From an uncultured Lachnospiraceae bacterium (lineage in GTDB: Bacteria; Bacillota; Clostridia; Lachnospirales; Lachnospiraceae), in assembly GCA_910584915.1 (NCBI GenBank), contig CAJUDM010000002.1, positions 1-64,000 on the forward strand: DNA of 64,000 nucleotides, given 5' to 3'. Shown here piece after piece: positions 43,409 to 52,007 of this stretch. Made by a program: the position numbers and the translations under genes. The notes beneath the pieces are model-generated. The model saw only the letters and a program-made list of their open reading frames with translations. It had not been told where the DNA came from and made no database searches. Positions within the stretch are counted from its first letter, which is position 1, and each line of letters begins with the position of its first letter.

Positions 43409-44656
43409 TTACCGATCCCCGCACACCTGAAAAATATAAAATTTCAGATAATAAGATTCCTCCGCCGCCCACAAGATCGGATGATCCGGCGCCTGGGTGT
43501 GAAATTCCACCTGGCGCAGACGTTTATGGGCGCCTCTCGCCGCCTCGCGGATCGTCTTCGCAAACAGCTCCTGTTCCATAAAATGAGAGCAGGAGCAGGT
43601 GGCGAGAAAACCGCCGTCCCTCACCAGTTTCATGCCCCGCAGATTGATCTCCCGGTAACCCTTGACCGCGTTCTTCGTCGCCTGTCTGGACTTTGTGAAG
43701 GCAGGCGGATCCAGGATCACCACATCGTACCGCTCCCCCTTCCCCTCAAGTTCCGGCAGCAGTTCAAACACGTCGGCACACAGAAAACGCACCCTGTCCT
43801 CCAGGCCGTTGAGCTTTGCATTCTCCCGCGCCTGCGCCACTCCCAATTCGGAAGCGTCCACGCCGAGTACCGAAACCGCCCCCGCTATGCCTGCGTTCAG
43901 CGCGAAGGATCCTGTATGGGTAAAACAGTCGAGAACCTTCTTTCCCCCGCAGAGCTTATGAATCGCCGCCCGATTGTTTTTCTGATCCAGAAAAAAGCCG
44001 GTCTTCTGTCCGTCCTTGACATCAACCAGATAGCGCACGCCATTTTCTGTGATCTCCACTTTTGTATCAAAAGGTTCACCGATAAAGCCTTTGCAGCGCT
44101 CCATCCCCTCCTGCAGGCGCACCTTCGCATCGCTGCGCTCATAGATGCCGCGGATCCTTATGCCGTCCTCCTCCAGTATTTTTTTCAGGTCCTCCAGAAT
44201 AAGCGGTTTCAGCCTGTCGATGCCCAGCGCCAGAGATTCCGCCACAAGCACATCCGAAAACTTGTCCACCACAAGTCCCGGCAGAAAGTCCGCCTCCCCG
44301 AAGATCAGTCGGCAGCTCTCCGTATCGATCACACTCTTCCGATACCCCCAGCAGTCCCGCACCCGCCTCTCCAGAAAAGCAGGCGTGATCCGGTTCTCCT
44401 TTTTCCGGGACAGCATGCGGATCCTGATCTTTGAAGCGCTGTTGATAAAGCCATAACCCATGAAATAGCCGTCAAAGTCTTCCACAGAGAGAATATCGCC
44501 GTCCTCAAATTCTCCTCTCACCTCCGCGATCTCATTGTCATAGATCCACAGGCCGCCCGCCTTTAAACTGCGCCCTTCTCCTTTTTTTAAAACTGCTGCC
44601 GCCTGGCAGGCAAGATCTGTATCCGGCTCTAATGCCGTTATATCTATACTGTTCAT
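43409..44656 (-). CDS. RlmI-type 23S rRNA cytosine-C5 methyltransferase
   Basis: 415 residues: an N-terminal PUA-like domain (KKGEGRSLKAGGLWIYDNEI), a central domain (LPGLVVDKFSDVLV), then a Rossmann methyltransferase with KVLDCFTHTGSFALNAG (SAM), LDPPAFTKS and TCSCSHFM holding the catalytic Cys. Matches RlmI, which makes m5C1962 in E. coli 23S rRNA. The ATG at 44656 is chosen; a GTG at 44680 would add 8 residues. Not in an obvious operon. Confidence 0.85.
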   Translation of the reverse strand: MNSIDITALEPDTDLACQAAAVLKKGEGRSLKAGGLWIYDNEIAEVRGEFEDGDILSVEDFDGYFMGYGFINSASKIRIRMLSRKKENRITPAFLERRVRDCWGYRKSVIDTESCRLIFGEADFLPGLVVDKFSDVLVAESLALGIDRLKPLILEDLKKILEEDGIRIRGIYERSDAKVRLQEGMERCKGFIGEPFDTKVEITENGVRYLVDVKDGQKTGFFLDQKNNRAAIHKLCGGKKVLDCFTHTGSFALNAGIAGAVSVLGVDASELGVAQARENAKLNGLEDRVRFLCADVFELLPELEGKGERYDVVILDPPAFTKSRQATKNAVKGYREINLRGMKLVRDGGFLATCSCSHFMEQELFAKTIREAARGAHKRLRQVEFHTQAPDHPILWAAEESYYLKFYIFQVCGDR

Positions 44657-44767
44657 CTTTTCAGCCTTATTTCCTTCCACCTTCTCTTATTTTTACAATC
44701 TGACATTTCGAATTCGCGCCGCTGCACTCCTGGCGGCAATACAAGCAAAAAGCGACATCATCTTCAT

Positions 44768-45658
44768 TCAAAACTCCGGGGTTCTCCTGCCCCCGACACG
44801 TTTTTCCTTCAGCTCTCTCAAAAGCGCTTTCTGCTCCTCACTCAATCGGAAACTCTCCCTGCATTTCTGTACCGTTTTCACATAAGTAAACTCGTCGAGA
44901 TGATTATCCGCGGAACTCATGTATGCATAACTCTTGTCCCACTGCTTTATGAGACAGACTGAGAGCGCCCACGCCACCGCCATTTTGACATAATAACCCT
45001 CATGCCGGATGCCGTCGTATATCTTCAGCAGATCATCAATATATTCCGGCGTCACATAGAAATCCATCAGCATAACTACGCCGAAACGCAGGTCAAACTC
45101 TCTGTCCGAGTGCAGATACGGCTGCAGGAAATCCCACATCAGCTCCGGCTCCTTTTTTGTCTGCTTCAGCCCGGCGCAGAAGCTGTCGCAGAGAGACCAG
45201 TTATCGATCCGTGCAATATATCTTCTGATATAGGGAAACAATATCTCAAGCTTTTCCTTCATACAGCCGATCACCATGCCGTAGAGCATCAATTCCTCCA
45301 TGTATTGTATTTCTTCTGCGGGCATTGCCGAAACCGGTTCCTTTATACCCTCTGTCGTCCACCCTTCCGCATTCTCCGCCGCAGTTCCGCTCTTCACATC
45401 CTTCACCGAAATCCCGCCCTTCACATCCTCCGTTCTGATCCCGCATTTCCCGTCCGTCTCATATATATCGGATAACGTTCTCTCCAGATATTCCATGCCG
45501 TCCGTCCTTGCGATCTTTTTCGCAAGATCCCGTATCTTCGGCAGGCGCACCCCCAGCATCACCGCCTCCCGCCCCAGAAGTGATCCGGAGAATTTTGCGT
45601 AGTCAGGCTCCGCTATTTCTGTGAGAAGTTCTCTTATCTTTTCCTTTGTATATTCCAC
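44768..45658 (-). CDS. AlkD-like DNA alkylation repair protein with repeat insertion
   Basis: 296 residues of the HEAT-repeat DNA glycosylase family: MLGVRLPKIRDLAKKIAR, DNWSLCDSFCAGLK (active-site Trp and Asp region), FDLRFGVVMLMDFYVTPEYID and YYVKMAVAWALSVCLIK. AlkD removes bulky 3-methyl and 7-methyl purines. Between residues about 69 and 115 there is an extra Gly/Lys/Glu-rich segment not expected in the family, made partly by a DNA repeat (CTTCACATCC twice, about 27 bases apart, near 45393-45430). The core helices look intact. Confidence 0.82.
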   Translation of the reverse strand: MEYTKEKIRELLTEIAEPDYAKFSGSLLGREAVMLGVRLPKIRDLAKKIARTDGMEYLERTLSDIYETDGKCGIRTEDVKGGISVKDVKSGTAAENAEGWTTEGIKEPVSAMPAEEIQYMEELMLYGMVIGCMKEKLEILFPYIRRYIARIDNWSLCDSFCAGLKQTKKEPELMWDFLQPYLHSDREFDLRFGVVMLMDFYVTPEYIDDLLKIYDGIRHEGYYVKMAVAWALSVCLIKQWDKSYAYMSSADNHLDEFTYVKTVQKCRESFRLSEEQKALLRELKEKRVGGRRTPEF

Positions 45659-45898
45659 CTGAATCCTCCCTCATAGAACTGCTTATGGTCCCCGATGCAC
45701 ATTCGCCCAAACTCCTCCTTATCGGACTTTACATCTAAAATCTCACAAAGCGGTACTCCTCTGATACATATACCCCGCCAACAAGTTTTTTACACCACGG
45801 TATTCCAGATAAACATCATAGATACTGCATCGTTCCGAATTTTAGCATAAATACAGAACGGGTTCAAGATACAATGCTAAAAATGCCGAAATTCATGC
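45659..45898 (-). other. Spacer with coding-like remnants upstream of alkD-like gene
   Basis: This stretch lies between the alkD-like gene and the tRNA-Pro promoter. Two minus-strand segments in different frames read like protein: YRGVKNLLAGYMYQ (about 45775-45820) and then EILDVKSDKEEFGRMCIGDH, KQFYEGGF (about 45670-45760). They cannot be joined without a frameshift and have no start site. They may be relics of a decayed gene, or chance. Confidence 0.25.
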
Positions 45899-45928
45899 TT
45901 GACAACTCCACCTTAAATAGGGTATTAT
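45899..45928 (+). promoter_or_regulatory. Promoter of tRNA-Pro
   Basis: TTGACA (45899-45904) and TATTAT (45923-45928), 18-base spacer, about 95 bases before the tRNA gene. The only strong promoter in the spacer. Confidence 0.65.
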
Positions 45929-46023
45929 CATAGTTGTTGCAAATGAGTGATCTGCTTGATTATATAGATATGGTTTACAGATTTGCAAAACAGATTTTAA
46001 TATGAGTTTAGTAATTTTCGTAT

Positions 46024-46097
46024 CGGCGCGTGGCTCAGCTTGGTAGAGCGCTGCGTTCGGGACGCAGAGGTCGCAGGTTCAAATCCTGTCGCGCCGA
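46024..46097 (+). tRNA. tRNA-Pro (anticodon CGG)
   Basis: 74 bases from CGGCGCG to CGCGCCG plus discriminator A. The anticodon loop TTCGGGA carries CGG; the D-loop (GGCTCAGCTTGGTAGAGC) and T-loop (GGTTCAAATCC) are normal. CCA not encoded. Followed immediately by a terminator. Confidence 0.95.
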
Positions 46098-46103
46098 TTC
46101 GGA

Positions 46104-46139
46104 AAAACAGGCAGAAATTCAGAGGTTTCTGCCTGTTTT
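46104..46139. terminator. Terminator of tRNA-Pro, probably bidirectional
   Basis: AAAACAGGCAGAAA (46104-46117) pairs with TTTCTGCCTGTTTT (46126-46139) over 14 bp with an 8-base loop. The A and T runs on both sides allow it also to end the convergent ROK operon transcript. Confidence 0.9.
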
Positions 46140-46227
46140 GCATTATAATATTTTTTATGATGTTTGTCCTATATCTCATTCTCCTCCGCAATCTCCCGAT
46201 ACGCGCGGCACGGATCCCCAAAGCCTC

Positions 46228-47406
46228 CTACAGCCTCCAATGAGAATAAATAAACTCGTTAATGCCGGAATTGATCGTTTTGTCACTTTCTATATCTTTT
46301 ACAATATTCACCTTTCTGTTTCCGTACATAAAGCACTTTTTCTGAACCACCTTATTCATATCGGGAAAAAGCACATCGTAGATCTGTGCCAGTTCCCCGC
46401 CCACATATACATATTCGGGATCCATAATAAATATCAGCAGCGCGATCAGCTCTCCCAGATATCCGGCAATAGAACGCACCTGGGAGACTGCCCGCTCCTC
46501 CCTGTCCGCGACAGCTCTTGTAAACTCCTCCCATGCCTCCAGCGTATTTTTTTTATCGACGCCAAAATAATTTTTGACGATCCCGGGAATGGAGAGATCA
46601 TCCTCTATACATCCGTAAGTATCGCACTCACTGCAGTATTTGCTTTTATCACCGACCGGAATATAGGAAACCTCACCACCGTAACCATGGTGTCCTTTTA
46701 GCAATGAACCATTACAGATGATCCCGACGCCAACGCCCTCTGAAAAATGTAAATAGACCAGATCCCTGCAATCCCTGATACGGTTTTTCAGGCTGAGTGC
46801 GCATAGGTTCGATTCATTGTCCACATAGCCGGGAAGCCTGAATTCCCTCTCCACAATCTCTTTTAACCGCACCCCGTCGTACATCTTCACTGCACAGTTC
46901 ACCAGTGTCTGCGTCGCCAGATCGAAGATACCAGACACCGCCGTACCCACCCCGATATATGTACAATCCACTGTTCCCTCTTCAGCCGCATACTCGTCAA
47001 ATTTCTCTTTCGCAAAATGAACGACTTCCTCCGGGGTAGCCAGGTCAGCTATATCATACAATCTGTGGAATATCATCTCATTTCGTATGTTCAGCACCGC
47101 CAGCCGGAGCACTGACTGCATCTGAAGGTTCAGGCATATGGTGCGGAACCGGTTATGGGCAATGCTCACTGAAAAAGGCGTCCTCCCCACAGACGGGGCA
47201 TCCTGTTTTACCGATTCCACAATATATCTCTCCAACAATTCATTACACAGATTTGATACCGTCGCAAAGCTGAGTCCTGTCCGGGCTGCAATCTCTCTTT
47301 TTGTCATTCCTGACCGGTCATCAACCTCCCGCAGGACGTTCATTATGCTCTTGATATTGTTCTGTTTGATATCCATAATGTCAAGACATTCCATATGCTC
47401 ACCCAC
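46228..47406 (-). CDS. ROK-family transcriptional regulator
   Basis: 392 residues. An N-terminal winged helix (TKREIAARTGLSFATVSNLCNELLERYI) precedes a ROK domain with GVGVGIICNGSLLKGHHGYGGE and the zinc motif CSECDTYGCIED. At the place of the catalytic Asp of ROK sugar kinases (xND) it reads VDNESN, so kinase activity is unlikely. The start is GTG at 47406 with AGAGGG in front; an ATG at 47394 is an alternative. It lies 10 bases after the binding-protein gene, last in the ABC operon, and probably represses it in response to the imported sugar. Confidence 0.85.
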   Translation of the reverse strand: MGEHMECLDIMDIKQNNIKSIMNVLREVDDRSGMTKREIAARTGLSFATVSNLCNELLERYIVESVKQDAPSVGRTPFSVSIAHNRFRTICLNLQMQSVLRLAVLNIRNEMIFHRLYDIADLATPEEVVHFAKEKFDEYAAEEGTVDCTYIGVGTAVSGIFDLATQTLVNCAVKMYDGVRLKEIVEREFRLPGYVDNESNLCALSLKNRIRDCRDLVYLHFSEGVGVGIICNGSLLKGHHGYGGEVSYIPVGDKSKYCSECDTYGCIEDDLSIPGIVKNYFGVDKKNTLEAWEEFTRAVADREERAVSQVRSIAGYLGELIALLIFIMDPEYVYVGGELAQIYDVLFPDMNKVVQKKCFMYGNRKVNIVKDIESDKTINSGINEFIYSHWRL

Positions 47407-47416
47407 TTATTTCCCT

Positions 47417-48442
47417 CTAATTGACAGCCGGCGGATTTTGATATTTCGCCAATACTGCTTCATCCTGTAACATTTCTCCTGTCAACAGCTGGCTTCCTCC
47501 GTAAATAACAGGCGGTACATGTCCGAAGGGCGGATTCGCCGACGGTATCTCTGTGGGATGCGCCGCTGCATATGCGAGCATAAATGCCTCGTATCCGATC
47601 AGATATGGATCATCCACGACCGTCCCCTCTATATCTCCCGACTGAAGAAGCTCTATTACAGCAGAACTGTAATCACTTCCTATTATAACAACATTTTCCA
47701 ACATATTCAATGTTCTTGCGGCTGCGGCTGCACCGGGCGCACCATATCCGTGTGTGCTGAATATCCCCTTAATATTGGGATTCGACTGCAAAAGCGCTGT
47801 ACATACCGTCTCCGATTTCGCCACATCACCCTCGTCATTCAACTCGGATACCACTTTAATGCCAGGCGCATTTTCCTCAAGCCAGTTCTTAAAACCTTCT
47901 GCGCGTTCCTCCTGTGCGATAGCTCCAGGCACCATGCAGACAGCAACCTCGCCTTCCCCGCCTAACATCTCCGCCATTGACCTGGCTGCTGTAGCGCCAA
48001 AATCATAATTGTCCGTTCCCACATAGGCCAATCTTCCGCTGTCTGCCGCATCACTGTCGAAACCGATAACCGGGATCCCCGCATCCAACGCCTTTTGGAT
48101 GGAAGAATTCAACGTTGTCTCGTCCGCCGATGCCACTAAAATTCCCGTGGGATTTTTTGCCACCACCTGGTCTACCGCCCTGGCTTCCAGAGATGCATCC
48201 CATTCTGCCGGTCCCTGCAGCTCCACCTGGATATGGCTGCCTATGGATGCCGCCGCATCTTTCATGCCTGCGTAACACCAGTTAAAATACTCTGCACCTT
48301 TGGTAAATACCACCATAGAGTATAGTTCCTCACTCTTCTCCGCCCCTGTTTGATCTGCTGCCTCCGGCGCCTTAGCGCCACACCCGGCAAGGCTCATCGC
48401 CAGAACCGTCAACATCAGTCCCAATGCCATTTTTCTTTTCAT
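47417..48442 (-). CDS. Ribose-type ABC transporter substrate-binding lipoprotein
   Basis: 341 residues. Lipoprotein signal MKRKMALGLMLTVLAMSLAG with lipid-attachment Cys21, then a type I periplasmic-binding fold (VVFTKGAEYFNWCYAGMKDA, GILVASADETTLNSSIQKALDAGIPVIGFDSDA). The ATG at 48442 is preferred to the one at 48451, which touches the AAGGAGG ribosome site. Delivers substrate to the two permeases and the double ATPase encoded upstream. The sugar cannot be told from sequence. Confidence 0.9.
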   Translation of the reverse strand: MKRKMALGLMLTVLAMSLAGCGAKAPEAADQTGAEKSEELYSMVVFTKGAEYFNWCYAGMKDAAASIGSHIQVELQGPAEWDASLEARAVDQVVAKNPTGILVASADETTLNSSIQKALDAGIPVIGFDSDAADSGRLAYVGTDNYDFGATAARSMAEMLGGEGEVAVCMVPGAIAQEERAEGFKNWLEENAPGIKVVSELNDEGDVAKSETVCTALLQSNPNIKGIFSTHGYGAPGAAAAARTLNMLENVVIIGSDYSSAVIELLQSGDIEGTVVDDPYLIGYEAFMLAYAAAHPTEIPSANPPFGHVPPVIYGGSQLLTGEMLQDEAVLAKYQNPPAVN

Positions 48443-48569
48443 TTTTTGCATCCTCCTTCGTAATACTCACAGCCACAGGTTTGAACGCCTTCTGGCTGCC
48501 GCATTTTTTTCAACGGCACGCGCAGCCGTTGCAGTTACTTTACCCGCATAGCAGGCTTTTTAGATGGAT

Positions 48570-49541
48570 CTATGATTTACGTTCCTTCAGAACCTTGATC
48601 CCTTCGCTCAAAAGAACCGCGGCAATCAGAAATACCCCTGTCACCACATCCTGATAATAAGTAGAAATACCGCTCATAACAAATGCATTGTAGATGATCG
48701 CCATAAACAATGTCCCCAGAAGCGTCCCCGCAATCGAGCCCGAACCGCCATGGGTGAGGCTCGTCCCACCGATCGCGACCGTGGTTATCACGCGGAGATC
48801 GGCATTTGTGCCGTAACTGTAACTGGCGCTGCTGTATGTAATCGCAGTCAGTATTCCCGCCACAGCAGCTAAAACCGCCGATATGACATACACATTTCGA
48901 TAGAGCGCCTCCACTTTGATTCCCGAGAGTTTTGCCGCATCCTCATTGCCGCCCACAAAGAACACCTGTAAAAACCATCTGTTATTCTTTGAAAAATATA
49001 AGAATACTGCCGCCAGTATGATATATACGATCCAGCTGACAGGCATCCCCAGTATCCGCACAGCCCCAAGCCTTGTGAAGCTTTCGGGAAGGCCCGATAC
49101 AGCGCTTCCGCCTGTGATCGTCAGATCAACGCCTTTTATGACTGCCGCGATCGCCATCGTCACCACCATCGGATGAAGGTTAAGGCTTCGGCGCAGAAGA
49201 TTTGTCAGGCATCCGATCGCTGCAGCTGCCAGGAGGACCAGTACCGCCGCAATTCCAAAAGGCACTTCCCTCATCAGCAGAAGCGCAAGGATAATAGATG
49301 AAAACGGTAAAATGCCCGCCACCGTCAAGTCGATCCCTCCCGAAATAATGACCATAGTCATTCCGAGTGCCATGACCGCCTCCATGATAAACGTATCGAT
49401 CAGCACCTGAAGATTATTCACTGTCAAAAAATAGGGGGAGTAGACCGTCATGGCAGCCGTAACGATAAAAATCATCACAATAAGCACCAGATAATGAAAA
49501 TTTATCCGCCCAAATGACAGTATCCCTTTTCGCTTATTCAT
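48570..49541 (-). CDS. Ribose-type ABC permease 2
   Basis: 323 residues, about nine helices, of the RbsC/BPD_transp_2 family: AVMALGMTMVIISGGIDLTVAGI and TTVAIGGTSLTHGGSGSIAGTLLGTLF are its conserved cytoplasmic motifs. Overlaps the ATPase gene by 8 bases. Together with permease 1 (51050-52003) it likely makes a heterodimeric channel. Confidence 0.92.
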   Translation of the reverse strand: MNKRKGILSFGRINFHYLVLIVMIFIVTAAMTVYSPYFLTVNNLQVLIDTFIMEAVMALGMTMVIISGGIDLTVAGILPFSSIILALLLMREVPFGIAAVLVLLAAAAIGCLTNLLRRSLNLHPMVVTMAIAAVIKGVDLTITGGSAVSGLPESFTRLGAVRILGMPVSWIVYIILAAVFLYFSKNNRWFLQVFFVGGNEDAAKLSGIKVEALYRNVYVISAVLAAVAGILTAITYSSASYSYGTNADLRVITTVAIGGTSLTHGGSGSIAGTLLGTLFMAIIYNAFVMSGISTYYQDVVTGVFLIAAVLLSEGIKVLKERKS

Positions 49542-51039
49542 GCCGCACCTCCTCCCGAAATGCCGTCCTCATAATATCCTCTTCCGTCAGGCCCACGTTT
49601 TCCAGTATTCCCCTGCAATGCCCCTCATGCATCACGATCACCCGGTCTGAGACGCCCAGGATCTCCGGAAGTTCGGACGATATCATCCAGACTGCCATTC
49701 CCGTATCCGCCAGCTGCCGCAATATGTGATGAATCATGGTCTTTGCGCCAACATCCACACCTCTGGCAGGCTCGTCCACGATCAGGATCTTAGGTTTTGC
49801 CGCCAGCCATTTCGCAAACAATACCTTCTGCTGGTTTCCGCCTGACAGATTGCGGACTTTGTAATTACGACAATCTTCCGGGTGTATATCCAGTTCTTTG
49901 ATATAGTTTTCTGTATTCTCCCTTATCCTGTTTTCATCCAGAAACTCTCCGTACCTGCACATGGATTTCAAACAGGCCGCCACTGTATTCTCTTTCACTG
50001 TCATATCCACAAACAGCCCCAGCGCTTTTCTGTCCTCAGACAGATAGCATAGGCCCTCTCTGATAGCCTGAGCCGGATTTTTAAACCTCACCTGTTTTCC
50101 GTCCAGATATACCTGTCCTTCATCCATCTTATCCGCCCCGAAGACAGAGAACGCGCATTCTGTGCGCCCTGCACCCACAAGCCCGAACATCCCTGTGATC
50201 TCTCCGTAGCGAATGTCAAAGGATACGTCAGAAAACTTTCCTTTTCTGCTGATATGTTCTATTGTCAGCGCTTTCTTATTGTCCCTGCGCTTTGCTTTCG
50301 GAGGGTACAATGCGTCAATGCTTCGCCCTACCATCATCCGGATGATCGTCTGCACTTCCATATCTTCTCTGTCCAGCGTGCCGGTACAGACGCCGTCCCG
50401 CAAAACGGATACTCTGTCGGAAATCCTTGTTATCTCATTTAACTTATGGCTGATGAAAATGATCAGTTTTCCCCTCTCCTTCAGTTCCAGAAGGATTCGG
50501 AAAAGATTTTCGATCTCATTATCTGACAACGCACTCGTCGGCTCATCAAGGATCAGCACATTGACATCCTTGGACAAAACTTTCGATATTTCGATCATCT
50601 GCTGCATGCCGACGCTGAGCGTCCCCGCTATGGCTTTCGGATCAATGTTTGCGCCTATCTTTTCAAACTCTGCCGCCGCGTCGGCATACAGTCTGTTCCA
50701 GTCAATAAAACCACATTTTTTCACAGGTTCATTGTTTACAAACACATTCTGCGCCGCTGTCATATTTCCGGCAATGCTGAGCTCCTGATGGACGATTCCA
50801 ATCCCATGCCCATACGCCTCCACCGGATCGCGCATGTTTGCCGGCTTTCCGTCTATGAGAATCTGACCGCTGTCCGCCTGATAGATTCCCCCTATGATCT
50901 TCATCAACGTAGACTTTCCCGCCCCGTTTTCACCGATCAGGGAATGGATCTCACCCTTTTCAAAGTCAATCGAAATATCCGTCAGCACTTTATTATTTCC
51001 AAAAGATTTCGTAATATGATCTACTTTTAAATAACTCAT
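49534..51039 (-). CDS. Ribose-type ABC transporter double ATPase
   Basis: 501 residues with two ABC domains. The first has Walker A GENGAGKST (36-44), signature LSVGMQQM and Walker B LILDEPTS. The second has a deviant Walker A (GLVGAGRTE), signature LSGGNQQK and ILIVDEPARGVD, as is normal for RbsA/MglA proteins. The ATG at 51039 has GGGGG before it; the long frame upstream lies inside the permease 1 gene. Confidence 0.93.
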   Translation of the reverse strand: MSYLKVDHITKSFGNNKVLTDISIDFEKGEIHSLIGENGAGKSTLMKIIGGIYQADSGQILIDGKPANMRDPVEAYGHGIGIVHQELSIAGNMTAAQNVFVNNEPVKKCGFIDWNRLYADAAAEFEKIGANIDPKAIAGTLSVGMQQMIEISKVLSKDVNVLILDEPTSALSDNEIENLFRILLELKERGKLIIFISHKLNEITRISDRVSVLRDGVCTGTLDREDMEVQTIIRMMVGRSIDALYPPKAKRRDNKKALTIEHISRKGKFSDVSFDIRYGEITGMFGLVGAGRTECAFSVFGADKMDEGQVYLDGKQVRFKNPAQAIREGLCYLSEDRKALGLFVDMTVKENTVAACLKSMCRYGEFLDENRIRENTENYIKELDIHPEDCRNYKVRNLSGGNQQKVLFAKWLAAKPKILIVDEPARGVDVGAKTMIHHILRQLADTGMAVWMISSELPEILGVSDRVIVMHEGHCRGILENVGLTEEDIMRTAFREEVRHE

Positions 51040-51049
51040 CTGTGCCCCC

Positions 51050-52003
51050 TTATCCTGCTTTTGCGCGGCTGCGGACAACATCAAAACCCACTGCCAGCAG
51101 AAGCATAATACCGCTGATCGCTGATGACCAGTTCGGAGAGCCGTTAAACATAATAAATACATTATTCACCAGCGCGACCAGAATGACTCCCAGCGCCGTC
51201 CCGAGAAAACTCCCGCTTCCGCCATGCATATTGGCTCCTCCGATCACAGCCGCGGAGATGGCTTTCATCTCAAAAGAGATACCATACCCGGCATGCCCCA
51301 TGCCGAGGCTGCTCGTCATGAGAACTGCTGCAATTCCCGCCATCAATCCGCTGATCCCGTATCCCAGAATTGTCGTAAGGCCTGACGGGATCCCTGAGAT
51401 AAAAGCCGCGTTACTGTTTCCGCCCACATAAAACATATTCTTCAACGGCCTGAAACTCCTTGACAAGAGCGCCAGCACAAACATGATCAGGACAGATATA
51501 CAGATGCGGTTCGGAATCCCCAGAAAAGTCCCCCGCCCGATGGCAATATACTCATCCGACAGCCCTGCCACAAAATATCCGCTGGTAAGGACATAGCAGA
51601 TTCCCCTGCATATGGACTGACTCCCCAATGTCGCCACAAAAGGCGCCACATTCGCTTTAGCCACCAATATCCCGTTAAACATCCCGACAGCCGTGCCAAA
51701 AGCAATCCCTGCCAGCACCGCTGCGGCCGTGGACACTCCCTGCTGGACCATCAGTGTACAGATGATCCCTGTCAGCGCAAGCACTGCACCTACCGACAGA
51801 TCCACGCCGCCCAGTATAATGACAAAAGTCATCCCGCACGCCAGTAAAAGGTCATATGCCAGATTGGAGAAGATCGCTTCGATGTTGCTCCTGGCGTAAA
51901 ACAGCCTGCCCTTCACCAGGCACATAAGTACAAAAATTACCAATATGGTGATGAGAAGCGTTCCCTCCCGATTCCCCACAGATAACTTTTTTCCCTTTTT
52001 CAT
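51050..52003 (-). CDS. Ribose-type ABC permease 1
   Basis: 317 residues, RbsC-like, with LLLACGMTFVIILGGVDLSVGAVLALTG and AAVIGGANMHGGSGSFLGTALGVILVALVNN. It begins 4 bases after the M24-fold hydrolase stop. The start at 52003 is taken because the next ATG up (52039) lies within the preceding gene. Confidence 0.92.
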   Translation of the reverse strand: MKKGKKLSVGNREGTLLITILVIFVLMCLVKGRLFYARSNIEAIFSNLAYDLLLACGMTFVIILGGVDLSVGAVLALTGIICTLMVQQGVSTAAAVLAGIAFGTAVGMFNGILVAKANVAPFVATLGSQSICRGICYVLTSGYFVAGLSDEYIAIGRGTFLGIPNRICISVLIMFVLALLSRSFRPLKNMFYVGGNSNAAFISGIPSGLTTILGYGISGLMAGIAAVLMTSSLGMGHAGYGISFEMKAISAAVIGGANMHGGSGSFLGTALGVILVALVNNVFIMFNGSPNWSSAISGIMLLLAVGFDVVRSRAKAG

Positions 52004-52007
52004 AACA

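Noticed and set aside
43196..44434. 412-codon open frame on the plus strand
   Set aside because: It is antisense to the RlmI-like gene and the Cys-rich gene, both with family motifs and ribosome sites. The plus-strand translation is rich in His, Leu and Arg, as expected for a shadow.
46030..46701. 223-codon plus-strand frame starting inside tRNA-Pro
   Set aside because: Starts within the tRNA, passes through its terminator and runs antisense to the ROK regulator gene.
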